A DNA stretch of 64,000 nt from NCBI GenBank assembly GCA_023229135.1, contig JALNZT010000012.1:44027-108026 (forward strand), in the 5' to 3' direction. The notes below the pieces were generated by a model. It did no database searches. It was not told the origin of the DNA and was given only the letters and a program-made list of their open reading frames with translations. The position numbers and the translations under genes are program-made. The DNA is from Bacteroidales bacterium (GTDB taxonomy: Bacteria; Bacteroidota; Bacteroidia; Bacteroidales; F082). Below, in pieces: positions 1-8,644 of this stretch (its first letter is position 1; each line of letters begins with the position of its first letter).

Positions 1-126
1 CTGCTTTTAGGATTTATTTCAGAACAGATTGGCGTGCCACATACTACCATGCTAGCCTCATTGGTGTGTTTAGCTGCCGCTTTATTTTATGCGCGTAAGG
101 CGAAGACGTTGACGAAGATGATTTGA
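1..126 (+). CDS. C-terminal end of a membrane protein (partial)
   Basis: The first 41 codons read open from base 1 to a TGA at 124-126. The peptide has a hydrophobic stretch (LASLVCLAAALFYA) followed by a basic tail ending in KTLTKMI, as expected for the last transmembrane helix and cytoplasmic end of a multipass transporter. A loop-helix ending of this kind is common in major facilitator proteins, but 41 residues cannot settle the family. The start lies upstream of the window. No gene is seen in 127-236. Confidence 0.5.
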   Translation: MLLGFISEQIGVPHTTMLASLVCLAAALFYARKAKTLTKMI

Positions 127-236
127 GGTTAACGTAGATTCCAAATCCTGCCGCAAACTGAAAATGACCTACAATCCTCCGCAACAATGGGCGATATTTG
201 GACGAATTTTCTTAATTTTATCCCAAAATTGCACCT

Positions 237-2384
237 ATGAAGAAATTAATGATTTTGTTGGCAGTGCTTATGCTGCCATACTACGGCCTTGTGGCCGGCG
301 AGGGCATGTGGATTCCGATGCTGCTCAAACAACTTAACGAAAAGGAAATGAAGGCAATGGGCATGCGCATCACTGCCGAGGATATTTATTCCGTCAACCA
401 ATCGAGCCTAAAAGATGCTATCGTGCTTTTTGGCCGTGGATGTACCGGCGAAATTGTAAGTGATCAAGGTTTGATGCTCACCAATCACCATTGTGGCTAT
501 GGCCAGATACAGCAGCATAGCAGCCTCGAAAACGATTACCTCACCAATGGTTTTTGGGCCATGAGCCGCGAAGAAGAGTTGCCCAATCCCGGACTTACGG
601 TAACTATGATGAAAAAAATGGAAGAGGTTACAGCTCAGGTGCTTGAAGGTGTTAACGATGATATGAGCATGAAAGAGCGCGGAGAAAAAATCAGTGAAAA
701 CAGCAAAGCACTCATTGAAGCTGCCGAAAAAGAAAGCGGATATCAGGTTGCCATTAAAGATTTCTTTATCGACAACCAATACTATATGATTTATAATGAA
801 ATATATAAAGACATCCGCCTCGTGGGTGCACCGCCTTCAAATATAGGGAAATTTGGTGGCGATACCGACAACTGGATGTGGCCACGTCATACCGGTGATT
901 TCTCCGTTTTCAGAATTTATGTGGGCCCTGACGGTAAACCTGCCGAATACAGCGCTGACAATGTGCCTTTTAAACCCGATTATCACCTACCCATATCGCT
1001 AAATGGTGCTAAAGAAGGAGATTTCACTTTCGTGTTTGGCTACCCGGCTCGCACCAGCGAATACCTGCCTTCTTATGCCATAAACCTGATTGCGGAAGTG
1101 ACGAACCCGCCCAAAATTAAATTGCGCGAAACCCGACTCGACATTTTTAGCAAATACGCCAATGCCGATCCCAAAGTACGTATCCAGTATGCTTCAAAGC
1201 ATGCCGGTGTAGGTAATTATTGGAAAAAGATGATTGGCGAAAGCAAAGGAATTCGTCGCATGCATGGCATAGAACGCAAGCAGGATTTTGAAAAGGAATT
1301 TATGAGCTGGGCAAAACTGGAAAATAACAACTATCAGGGACTGATTCCTGCTTTTGAGCAAAGCTATTCCGAGCTTGAAAAATACAATATGGCGGCTGAT
1401 TACGTGCGTGAAGCTGGCCTGGGTGTTGAGCTGCTTTCGTTTGCGGCACGCTTCAGAAGCCTCTCGGAGGTAGATAAAGAAACCGCCGATGATAAATTAC
1501 AAAAGCTGATAACTTCGGCTCAAAATGCCGGCGAAAGCTTCTTTAAGGATTACCATCAACCTATTGATGAGGAAGTTGCCGTAGCTTTGATAGCTATTTA
1601 TCACGCTGAGCAGCCAGTAGATTTTCGTCCGGAATTTTTGAACGAGATAGACAATAAATATAAGGGCAACACAAAAAAGTATGTGCAGCAGCTTTTTGGA
1701 AAGTCGATTTTTACTTCAGAAGAAGCGGTAAGCAAACTGCTTCAAAACTTTAGCTATAAAGATGCCAAAAAGATACTGCGAGACCCGGCTTTCGAGGCTT
1801 ACAGCAGTATCCACAGCTTTTTTGACCAAAAACTTCGTCAGCCCATGCAGCAACTTATGGCTCAAAATGACAGCCTGCAACGCCTGTATATGTTAGCGCA
1901 GATGCAGATGCAGCCCGAAAAACGTTTTTATCCGGATGCTAACTTCTCGCTGCGTGTTACTTACGGCAATGTAGATGGCTATCATCCCGCCGATGCCGTT
2001 TATTATAACTATTACACCACTTTGGATGGTATCATGGAAAAAGAAGACCCCAATATTTACGATTATGTGGTTGAAGATAAATTGAAAACATTGTATAAAA
2101 ATCAAGATTTTGGTCCATATAGTAACGAGCAGGGTGAGATGCCGGTAGCTTTTGTGGCTTCAAACCACACCACTGGTGGAAACTCTGGAAGCCCGATTTT
2201 AAATGCTGATGGACAAATGATTGGCATCAACTTCGACCGCTGCTGGGAAGGCACCATGAGCGACCTGATGTATGACCCGGCCATGAGTCGCAACATATCC
2301 GTTGACATTCGCTATGTGCTATTTATCATGGATAAATTCGCCGGTGCCAGCCACCTGATAGATGAAATGACGGTAATAAAATAA
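237..2384 (+). CDS. dpp11: Dipeptidyl peptidase, family S46, DPP11 type
   Basis: A 715-residue serine exopeptidase of family S46, which removes dipeptides from peptide N-termini in the periplasm. A signal peptide covers about residues 1-20 and the mature protein begins near GEGMWIP. The trypsin-like active site is visible: His85 in TNHHCGYG, Asp221 in RHTGDFS and Ser650 in GGNSGSP. The residue 18 positions after the catalytic Ser is Arg668 (FDRCW). That Arg is the known determinant of Asp/Glu preference at P1 in Porphyromonas DPP11, whereas DPP7 has Gly there. The length matches the family (about 710-720). The gene stands alone and is followed by a strong terminator. A DPP7-type paralogue lies at 45946-48174, and the two probably divide acidic and hydrophobic P1 substrates. 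The ATG at 237 gives a proper signal peptide. Confidence 0.92.
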   Translation: MKKLMILLAVLMLPYYGLVAGEGMWIPMLLKQLNEKEMKAMGMRITAEDIYSVNQSSLKDAIVLFGRGCTGEIVSDQGLMLTNHHCGYGQIQQHSSLENDYLTNGFWAMSREEELPNPGLTVTMMKKMEEVTAQVLEGVNDDMSMKERGEKISENSKALIEAAEKESGYQVAIKDFFIDNQYYMIYNEIYKDIRLVGAPPSNIGKFGGDTDNWMWPRHTGDFSVFRIYVGPDGKPAEYSADNVPFKPDYHLPISLNGAKEGDFTFVFGYPARTSEYLPSYAINLIAEVTNPPKIKLRETRLDIFSKYANADPKVRIQYASKHAGVGNYWKKMIGESKGIRRMHGIERKQDFEKEFMSWAKLENNNYQGLIPAFEQSYSELEKYNMAADYVREAGLGVELLSFAARFRSLSEVDKETADDKLQKLITSAQNAGESFFKDYHQPIDEEVAVALIAIYHAEQPVDFRPEFLNEIDNKYKGNTKKYVQQLFGKSIFTSEEAVSKLLQNFSYKDAKKILRDPAFEAYSSIHSFFDQKLRQPMQQLMAQNDSLQRLYMLAQMQMQPEKRFYPDANFSLRVTYGNVDGYHPADAVYYNYYTTLDGIMEKEDPNIYDYVVEDKLKTLYKNQDFGPYSNEQGEMPVAFVASNHTTGGNSGSPILNADGQMIGINFDRCWEGTMSDLMYDPAMSRNISVDIRYVLFIMDKFAGASHLIDEMTVIK

Positions 2385-2407
2385 AAATTTAGGCGATATA
2401 TTTTTTC

Positions 2408-2445
2408 AAAAAAGGCAACTGATTGTACAATCAGTTGCCTTTTTA
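2408..2445 (+). terminator. Intrinsic terminator after the DPP11 gene
   Basis: A perfect 12-bp stem, GGCAACTGATTG / CAATCAGTTGCC, with a 2-nt loop. An A-run precedes it and a T-run follows, 24 bases after the stop codon. The symmetric A/T flanks would also let it work for transcripts from the other side. Confidence 0.85.
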
Positions 2446-2499
2446 CGTAATAGCTGTGGCTTTACTTTTTAAAGTTGAGTTTTTTGAAATACTATCGCG

Positions 2500-2655
2500 A
2501 AATCCAATCTCATTAATTCCAGGTAAAGGACTCCCCATTTTGACAAAAAACGTATTCAGTCAGACCGAATTTTCCGGTCGTATTCCTAAATTCAGGCCTA
2601 ATTTTCTGATTATAATCCGAATATTAGGCCTAAAATTTGGGATTTTCCCAGATTG
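2500..2655. repeat. Duplicated intergenic hairpin element, copy 1
   Basis: About 155 bp that reappear in diverged form at 2750-2905. Shared blocks are TCCAATC, TTTCATTAATTC-like, CCCCATTTTGACAAA, CGTATTC, CAGGCCTAATTTTC and GCCTAAAATTT. The copy holds an inverted repeat, AGGCCTAATTTTC at 2594-2606 against GAATATTAGGCCT at 2619-2631, 12 of 13 paired. An 83-codon reading frame covers this stretch but has no family features. No gene is supported in 2446-3108. Confidence 0.6.
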
Positions 2656-2749
2656 CGATAACACTCAAAAGTAAGTATGCCGTGTAATTTTAAACTCTAA
2701 ATTTAATTTTGCACGGTAAAATACTAATTTTTGGGAGCTTGATCGATTG

Positions 2750-2905
2750 AAAGTCCAATCAATTTCATTAATTCACATAAGAGAAGCCCCCATTTTGACA
2801 AATAGTTTTTTGTTAAGTCCTAATCACCCGATCGTATTCTGAAAATCAGGCCTAATTTTCCGATTATGTTCTGAAAATTAAGCCTAAAATTTTGGATTGC
2901 CGCTT
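2750..2905. repeat. Duplicated intergenic hairpin element, copy 2
   Basis: Second copy of the element at 2500-2655, 250 bp downstream in the same orientation. Its inverted repeat is AGGCCTAATTTTC at 2848-2860 against GAAAATTAAGCCT at 2873-2885. The left arm is identical to copy 1 and the right arm carries a different single mismatch. The copies differ at many other positions, so this is an old duplication or two insertions of a dispersed element. Confidence 0.6.
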
Positions 2906-2935
2906 AAATCTTCCAAATCGTATTTAGTTTTCTTG

Positions 2936-2966
2936 TTGTTTTTCGCTGAAATATTTTGTATATTTG
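2936..2966 (+). promoter_or_regulatory. Promoter for the 3109 gene
   Basis: TTG at 2936-2938, a 20-nt spacer, then TATATTTG at 2959-2966. This fits the Bacteroidota promoter form TTTG-N19-21-TAnnTTTG. It would give a leader of about 135 nt before the ATG at 3109. Confidence 0.6.
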
Positions 2967-3108
2967 TGCTTTGAATAAACAGGCTATAACACCGCTAACC
3001 AAAATATTACAGAAAGTGGCGCAGGATAAAAATTTTTGAGGACGGCTAAGATGGTTTGCAAATTCGGTATAAAAAATCATTTGCCCTAAACATAAAAAAC
3101 ACCTAATC

Positions 3109-3996
3109 ATGAAAAATTTATTCCTAATCATCGCACTAAGTTTAGTTGGAAACCAACTTTTTGCACAGCTTCAAAGTTCTCATGCCATTGCCGTCGGCAC
3201 GCCGGATGGCGTGACCATTTCTTGGGATGCATACAGCGATCAAATAGAGATCGAGGGATGCTTCCTTTATAAAAAAGTAACCCGCTATGAGGAATACGAA
3301 TTGCTCACTCCCGAGCTGCTTGTTTCGTCCGATTCTTCATTTGCTTATACGGATAACGGCAGTTTCGATCCGGAATATCCACCCATTTATGCCCTTCATG
3401 TTCAAACACCGGATAGCACCTATATTATTGATAAAGTCTATGGTTTTCAGGATGTTTCATTTGAAGTAATGAGTGATAGTATGGTTGTAATGCGCCTCAC
3501 CGGCTGGAACACTACCTTATGCTGTCACATGGCAAAGCTGTTTATAGAGGGCATTTTCATTGGAGATATTATGTATAACAATCCATTTACTTATCCATTT
3601 GAGTTTCCAGCATCTTCTCATCCAGGGTATGACATCTATCTTACTTTTGAGGATAACGACTGGATGCCTGATTACGCTGAATTCAAAATCAAAGGAACTT
3701 ATTTGAAGTATATGATTGATTTAGTGGGCGATTCTGAGTTCGAAGCCAAAAGTGAGACCTTTAAGCTGTTTCCCAATCCGGCCGCAACAGAAGTGAGTAT
3801 ACAATTACCGCAAAACATACTTCCTTCTGTGACCGTCGTAGAGGTATATAGCACTTCGGGACAAAAACTGATGGGCTTCACGCCAAACGCGCATCTGCTA
3901 ACAATAGAAACCGCGAAGTTGCCGGCAGGAATATGTTTAGTAAGGCTTTTCGACGGCCAGCAATGGCATTGGCAGAAATTGGTTATTGAGCGTTAA
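3109..3996 (+). CDS. Secreted protein with T9SS sorting domain
   Basis: 295 residues. A signal peptide covers about 1-20 (MKNLFLIIALSLVGNQLFAQ). Residues 22-110 resemble a fibronectin type III-like strand pattern (GTPDGVTISWDAY...YTDNG...YAL). A region of unknown function follows to about 205. A type A T9SS C-terminal sorting domain covers about 218-295, recognised by KLFPNPAATEV, VEVYSTSGQKL, LPAGICLVRL and the closing KLVIER. The protein is expected to cross the outer membrane by the type IX system and to be released or surface-anchored. No catalytic motif was recognised. It has its own promoter and no operon partners. Confidence 0.75.
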   Translation: MKNLFLIIALSLVGNQLFAQLQSSHAIAVGTPDGVTISWDAYSDQIEIEGCFLYKKVTRYEEYELLTPELLVSSDSSFAYTDNGSFDPEYPPIYALHVQTPDSTYIIDKVYGFQDVSFEVMSDSMVVMRLTGWNTTLCCHMAKLFIEGIFIGDIMYNNPFTYPFEFPASSHPGYDIYLTFEDNDWMPDYAEFKIKGTYLKYMIDLVGDSEFEAKSETFKLFPNPAATEVSIQLPQNILPSVTVVEVYSTSGQKLMGFTPNAHLLTIETAKLPAGICLVRLFDGQQWHWQKLVIER

Positions 3997-4139
3997 TATT
4001 TGATTGTAGGCTATCTGGTTTTCTTCATGCTCCATAAAATAAAAGAATAAAATACAAGTTTATTGGCACTTTTCTGTAATGTTTTAAGCTGTGATTAAAA
4101 CATCATTGATAGAAGATTGTTCTACTCTAAAACTGTATC

Positions 4140-5435
4140 ATGACCTATCAAAAGAGCCTTAATATACCCAATTCAGAACTCCCCCGTTTAGTCGTTATTG
4201 GCGGTGGATTTGCCGGTATCAGACTAATAAAAGAAGTTTCTGACCGTGATTTCCAAATCGTATTAATAGACCGCAACAATTATCACTCTTTTCAACCGCT
4301 GCTCTATCAAGTAGCTACGGGTGGCCTGGAGCCAGATTCTATCGCCTATCCGCTTCGCAAATATGTAAAGCGTTTCGGGAAGTTGTTTTTTCGGCTGGCC
4401 GATGTTGAAAAGATTGACCCGGAACAAAAAATTCTCTATACATCTGAAGGGGACCTCAGCTACGATTACGCGGTGGTAGCCACCGGTGCGCGTACCAACT
4501 TTTTCGGCAACAGCCAGCTCGAACACTTTACCGTTGGCATGAAAAGCATACCCGAAGCCCTCAACCTGCGCAGCCTTATTTTGCAAAACCTTGAAAAGGC
4601 GATTGTAACTCTGGATCCCACGAAACGACAGGCATTGATGAATTTCGTGATAGTTGGTGGCGGTCCAACTGGCGTTGAATTGTCAGGTGCTTTGGCCGAG
4701 CTGAAAAAGTTTGTTTTCAGACAAGAATACCACGACCTGAAAATGTCAGATATGCAGGTATTCTTGATAGAAGGAGCACCAAAACTTCTGGGGGGTATGT
4801 CAGAGAAAGCCTCCCAAAAAACACTTGCGATGTTAACCGGAATGGGTGTTAAAGTAATGCTCAATTGCCGTATCAACGATTATGATGGCGTTAAAGTAGA
4901 ACTTGAAAATGCCAATCCTATTCCCTCAAACAACGTGATTTGGGCAGCGGGTGTGAAAGCTGCTCCGGTTCCCGGCCTGGAAGCCGCTGTGCATCAGCCT
5001 TCGGGTCGTTTGCTTACCAATGCTTTCAGCCAGGTGAAAGGCTTTGATACTTGTTTCGCCCTGGGCGATGTGGCACTAATTGAGGATGATGCCGATTATC
5101 CCAGAGGCCATCCACAGGTTGCTCCTGCAGCCATTCAACAAGCTGAATTGCTGGCTCAAAACTTTAAAAATTTACTTCAGGAAAAACCGCTGAAGCCATT
5201 TAAATATCGCGACAAAGGAAGCATGGCTACCATAGGTCGCAAAAAAGCGGTGGTAGATATATCCGGGCTGTATTTTAGTGGTACTTTTGCCTGGTTTGTT
5301 TGGCTTTTCGTACATTTGATGTCGATAGTCGGCTTCAAAAACCGCCTCGCAACGCTCTTGCAATGGTTCAATAATTACCTTAACTTCAACAGTGCTTTGC
5401 GATTGATTATCAGACCCTACAAGCGTAATATCTAA
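4140..5435 (+). CDS. ndh: Type II NADH dehydrogenase
   Basis: 431-residue flavoprotein that passes electrons from NADH to menaquinone without pumping protons. The FAD-binding GGGFAG lies at 21-26, the NADH-binding GGGPTG at 173-178, and the second FAD contact is in CFALGDVALI near 305. The C-terminal third has an amphipathic, membrane-associating segment (FAWFVWLFVHLMSIVGF) typical of NDH-2. The N-terminal DRNNYHSFQPLLYQVATG signature and the WAAGVKAAP segment are family hallmarks. Length fits the family (about 400-440). The gene ends 6 nt before radA, so the two may be co-transcribed; that pairing gives no functional clue. Confidence 0.88.
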   Translation: MTYQKSLNIPNSELPRLVVIGGGFAGIRLIKEVSDRDFQIVLIDRNNYHSFQPLLYQVATGGLEPDSIAYPLRKYVKRFGKLFFRLADVEKIDPEQKILYTSEGDLSYDYAVVATGARTNFFGNSQLEHFTVGMKSIPEALNLRSLILQNLEKAIVTLDPTKRQALMNFVIVGGGPTGVELSGALAELKKFVFRQEYHDLKMSDMQVFLIEGAPKLLGGMSEKASQKTLAMLTGMGVKVMLNCRINDYDGVKVELENANPIPSNNVIWAAGVKAAPVPGLEAAVHQPSGRLLTNAFSQVKGFDTCFALGDVALIEDDADYPRGHPQVAPAAIQQAELLAQNFKNLLQEKPLKPFKYRDKGSMATIGRKKAVVDISGLYFSGTFAWFVWLFVHLMSIVGFKNRLATLLQWFNNYLNFNSALRLIIRPYKRNI

Positions 5436-5441
5436 AATTAG

Positions 5442-6812
5442 ATGGCAAAAACAAGGACGACTTTTTTCTGTAAAAACTGTGGCAATGAATCGCCCAAATG
5501 GATTGGCAAATGTCCGGGCTGTGGCGAGTGGAACACCTACGTGGAAGAAACTTTGGTAACCGGGAAAAAGAGTAACACCCTCAAAAGCAGCATTTCATTA
5601 CCCGGAACAGCAACACCTATCGCTGTGCAGGATATCAGCAATTCTAAAATCGACCGCATGGATTTGGGCTATATCGAGCTCAACAGGGTGTTGGGTGGCG
5701 GCTTGGTACCAGGTTCACTTGTGCTTATCGGTGGCGAGCCGGGCATCGGAAAATCAACCTTGATGTTGCAGGCCGCCTTGCAGCTTGAAAGTGCTAAAGT
5801 GCTTTATGTCAGTGGAGAAGAAAGTCAACAGCAGCTTAAAATGCGGGCAGATCGCATTGGCTACCGCAACCAAAATTGCCTTATCCTCACCGAAACCGAC
5901 ACCCAGGAAATTGTCCGCCATTTCAAAGTCATACAACCTGACATCGTAGTCATCGACTCTATCCAAACCCTGCAATCGCCCACCATAGAAGCCACGGCTG
6001 GAAGTATCTCACAAATCCGTGAAACAGCAGCCGAGATGAATAAGCTGGCCAAAAGTTTTCAGGTTCCGGTATTTTTAATCGGGCATATCACCAAAGACGG
6101 CAGCATCGCGGGCCCAAAGATTTTGGAACACATGGTTGATACGGTTATTCAGTTTGAAGGTGATCGCCACTATGGTTTCCGTATTTTGCGTACCATCAAA
6201 AATCGTTTTGGATCAGCTGCCGAGCTGGGAATTTTTGAGATGCACGCCAATGGTTTGCGCGAAGTAACCAATCCCAGCGAAATTTTGTTGCAGCAGCGCG
6301 AAGAAGATGTTAGCGGAGTTGCCATAGCCGCTATGGTGGAAGGTTTGCGGCCTATGCTGATCGAAACGCAAGCGCTGGTGAGCACGGCGGCTTATGGAAC
6401 ACCGCAGCGTTCTGGAACCGGCTTTGATATGCGGCGCTTGAATATGCTGCTGGCTGTCCTGGAAAAGCGAGCCGGTTTCCGACTTTCGGCCAAAGACGTT
6501 TTCCTGAATATCGCGGGCGGCATCCGTGTGGACGATCCCGCCATCGACCTTTCCGTTATTGCAAGCATACTTTCATCCAGCGAAGATATTCCCATTGATT
6601 CCAAAAGCTGTTTTGCTGCCGAAGTAGGCCTTTCGGGCGAAATTAGGGCTGTAAACCGCATCGAAGCCCGCATTGCCGAAGCCGACAAACTGGGCTTTGA
6701 ACGCATTTTTATCTCTAAATACAACAGCAAAGGACTTGATAGCACAAAATATAAGTTGGAAATTGTGGCTATTTCCTCTGTAAATCAACTATTTCAGGAG
6801 TTGTTTGGTTAG
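5442..6812 (+). CDS. radA: DNA repair protein RadA
   Basis: 456 residues, full length for RadA/Sms, the RecA-related branch-migration helicase used in recombinational repair. An N-terminal zinc finger has Cys10, Cys13, Cys24 and Cys27 (CKNC...CPGC). Walker A is GEPGIGKS at 98-105. The RadA-specific KNRFG motif lies at 253-257. A Lon-protease-like C-terminal domain follows, with FDMRRLNMLLAVLEKRAG and a diagnostic AAEVGLSGEIRAV segment. The gene follows the NADH dehydrogenase gene with a 6-nt gap. Confidence 0.96.
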   Translation: MAKTRTTFFCKNCGNESPKWIGKCPGCGEWNTYVEETLVTGKKSNTLKSSISLPGTATPIAVQDISNSKIDRMDLGYIELNRVLGGGLVPGSLVLIGGEPGIGKSTLMLQAALQLESAKVLYVSGEESQQQLKMRADRIGYRNQNCLILTETDTQEIVRHFKVIQPDIVVIDSIQTLQSPTIEATAGSISQIRETAAEMNKLAKSFQVPVFLIGHITKDGSIAGPKILEHMVDTVIQFEGDRHYGFRILRTIKNRFGSAAELGIFEMHANGLREVTNPSEILLQQREEDVSGVAIAAMVEGLRPMLIETQALVSTAAYGTPQRSGTGFDMRRLNMLLAVLEKRAGFRLSAKDVFLNIAGGIRVDDPAIDLSVIASILSSSEDIPIDSKSCFAAEVGLSGEIRAVNRIEARIAEADKLGFERIFISKYNSKGLDSTKYKLEIVAISSVNQLFQELFG

Positions 6813-6853
6813 GAGATAAACCTAGTTTCTTCTAAAATACGATCTATGAATAT

Positions 6854-6914
6854 GTAAATTTTTAAACCACGCTCCACGAATTAATGTTAATTCGTGGAGC
6901 GTGGGTGATTATTT
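6854..6914. repeat. 61-bp palindromic repeat, left copy
   Basis: Contains a perfect 18-bp inverted repeat, CCACGCTCCACGAATTAA at 6867-6884 and its complement at 6887-6904, with a TG loop. The whole 61 bp recur at 8183-8243 in the same orientation with only a few changes. The two copies bracket the ATPase gene at 6944-8071. Confidence 0.85.
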
Positions 6915-6916
6915 TG

Positions 6917-6924
6917 TATTTTTG
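6917..6924 (+). promoter_or_regulatory. -7 box for the ATPase gene
   Basis: TATTTTTG matches TAnnTTTG and lies directly after the palindromic repeat. It would start transcription about 13 nt before the ATG at 6944, which argues against the longer reading frame that begins inside the palindrome at 6884. Confidence 0.55.
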
Positions 6925-6943
6925 TTATTTAAAATTGACCAAA

Positions 6944-8071
6944 ATGATTACAAGAATCCTTACGAGAAACGTGATGAATAGTCTGCGAAAAGCTAAAGTA
7001 ACTGCTTTGTATGGCGCTCGAAGAACTGGAAAAACAACGATTCTCAACATGATAGCACAAGAGCTTCAAGGCAAAAAAATTTTGAAGTTACAAGGTGAAG
7101 ACCTTGATACGGCACAATTGCTGTCGTCGTCAAGACAGGAAATATTGGCCAATCTGGTAAAAGGATACGATTATCTGTTTGTGGATGAGGCGCAAAGTAT
7201 CCCGAGGATTGGTCAGAACCTAAAGCTTTTGGTTGATACGCAGCCTGAAATTACGGTTCTTGTAACCGGTTCGGCTTCCTTTGATTTGAGAAATCAGATT
7301 GGTGAGCCACTTACTGGTCGTTCTACCTTTTTCACGCTCTATCCATTTTCGTTTGCCGAACTCGAAACCGATTACCTGCAAGGGATAAAACTTATCCCGC
7401 AATTATTGGTCTATGGCTCTTATCCTCAGGTTTTATTGGCAGAAAACGAGAAAATGAAGCGTAGCTTGCTCGATAATATTAAAAATGGATACCTGCTGAA
7501 AGACATCCTTGTGCTTGAAAACCTGAAAGATAGTCTGTTTGTAATGAACTTGCTCAGACTGGTTGCTTATCAGATTGGAAATGAGGTGAGCTTCAATGAG
7601 CTGGCATCGCAACTTGGCACTTCCTCAAAAACAGTACAGCGGTATCTTGAAATTCTTGAAAAAACTTTTATTTTATTCAGAATCAATGGATTTAGTCGGA
7701 ATTTGAGAAAAGAAATCTCGAAATCTCCGCGCTATTACTTTTGGGACAATGGCATCCGGAATGTCGTCATTTCAAATTTCAAGCCCATTGAGCAGCGCGA
7801 TGATACTGGCATGTTGTGGGAGAACTATTGTGTGTCGGAGAGAATCAAGAAGCAACATTACCAAAATAGTTTCTCTGATTTTTATTTCTGGAGAACCTAC
7901 GATCAGCAGGAGATTGACCTGTTGGAAGTGACCGACGATGAAATTTCAGCTTTTGAATTTAAATGGGGAAACAAAACAGCACGAATACCTGCCGCTTTTA
8001 AAAAGGCATACCCCAATGCAAAATTTGAAACCATTAACAGAGAAAATTTTCAAATGTTTTTGGAGGTTTAA
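6944..8071 (+). CDS. AAA ATPase with DUF4143 domain
   Basis: 375 residues from the ATG at 6944; the frame is open from 6884, but that start lies inside a palindrome upstream of the promoter box. The N-terminal half is an AAA_14 ATPase, with Walker A GARRTGKTT at 24-32, Walker B YLFVDEAQ near 75 and sensor VTGSAS near 108. The C-terminal half matches the DUF4143 pattern, including a winged-helix-like LASQLGTSSKTVQRYLEILEKTFIL. A final EIDLLE...AFEFKW segment resembles the PD-(D/E)XK nuclease fold often noted in this family. Such ATPases are common accessory genes, sometimes linked to defence or mobile DNA; the function is unknown. Near-identical repeats flank it. Confidence 0.8.
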   Translation: MITRILTRNVMNSLRKAKVTALYGARRTGKTTILNMIAQELQGKKILKLQGEDLDTAQLLSSSRQEILANLVKGYDYLFVDEAQSIPRIGQNLKLLVDTQPEITVLVTGSASFDLRNQIGEPLTGRSTFFTLYPFSFAELETDYLQGIKLIPQLLVYGSYPQVLLAENEKMKRSLLDNIKNGYLLKDILVLENLKDSLFVMNLLRLVAYQIGNEVSFNELASQLGTSSKTVQRYLEILEKTFILFRINGFSRNLRKEISKSPRYYFWDNGIRNVVISNFKPIEQRDDTGMLWENYCVSERIKKQHYQNSFSDFYFWRTYDQQEIDLLEVTDDEISAFEFKWGNKTARIPAAFKKAYPNAKFETINRENFQMFLEV

Positions 8072-8182
8072 AATCTCATTCACAATTTATATGCTGTAGG
8101 TTTTGCAGACAGATTGATTGAAATCCATTTTTTTCATCGGAAAAAAACAGGTATTAACTGCCTTTAGAATCTTGGATAAAAC

Positions 8183-8243
8183 GTAAATATTTAAACCACG
8201 CTCCACGAATTAACGTTAATTTGTGGAGTGTGGGTGATTATTT
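8183..8243. repeat. 61-bp palindromic repeat, right copy
   Basis: Arms CCACGCTCCACGAATTAA at 8196-8213 and TTAATTTGTGGAGTGTGG at 8216-8233. Relative to the left copy, the right arm has two C-to-T changes. Both turn G-C pairs into G-U pairs if the plus strand is transcribed, so the RNA hairpin stays fully paired. Confidence 0.85.
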
Positions 8244-8326
8244 AACGAAAAAGGGCTAAAAAATCACTTTGATTCTATTTTTGGTTTGGAGGATATCAAC
8301 TTTAGTATATGTTGTTTCGGAAACTT

Positions 8327-8644
8327 TTAAGGTTCGTTAGGTCTAAATATTTTCAAAAGCTTTTTCGGGTCTTGTCGATTGTCCCAAAACGCCACTATGA
8401 TGATTTGTATTTCAGTAATTTTGTAATAAACACTAAAGTTTCCTAATGAAGCTACTCTTATATTTTTAAAATCAGTCGATTTACTAATAAAAGGGTTTTC
8501 AATAATTTGCATAGTTCTTTCCGAAACCAAGCTAATAAGTTTCTTGGAGTAGGTGTTGGACTTATTTCTTTTAAGCCAATACTCCAAAATTCCGACAAAT
8601 TGAAGGTCGGCAGTTTTTGTCCAAACTACATCGCGTTTAGCCAT
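8327..8644 (-). CDS. Type II toxin, RelE/ParE superfamily
   Basis: 105 residues with the size and strand/helix pattern of a RelE/ParE toxin: an N-terminal VVWTKTADLQFVGILEYWLKRN helix region, a central ENPF...NIRVASLGNFSVYYKI strand, and a C-terminal IIIVAFWDNRQDPKKLLKI ending. The last segment is the familiar ParE-like close. ParE members poison gyrase and RelE members cleave mRNA on the ribosome; the sequence alone does not say which applies here. It is the second gene of a two-gene unit and overlaps the antitoxin gene by 19 nt, implying coupled translation. Confidence 0.8.
   Translation of the reverse strand: MAKRDVVWTKTADLQFVGILEYWLKRNKSNTYSKKLISLVSERTMQIIENPFISKSTDFKNIRVASLGNFSVYYKITEIQIIIVAFWDNRQDPKKLLKIFRPNEP

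Noticed and set aside
2423..2674. 83-codon plus-strand ORF after the DPP11 gene
   Set aside because: It starts inside the terminator, spans one copy of a repeated hairpin element and shows no protein family features.
2904..3131. 75-codon minus-strand ORF over the 3109 promoter
   Set aside because: It lies antisense to a well-formed promoter and signal-peptide start and has no recognisable domain.
6884..6943. Earlier ATG for the AAA ATPase
   Set aside because: It falls inside an 18-bp palindrome and upstream of the TATTTTTG box; the extra residues are not part of the domain.
6854..8243. Insertion sequence with terminal inverted repeats
   Set aside because: The flanking repeats are direct copies of a palindrome and no transposase is encoded between them.
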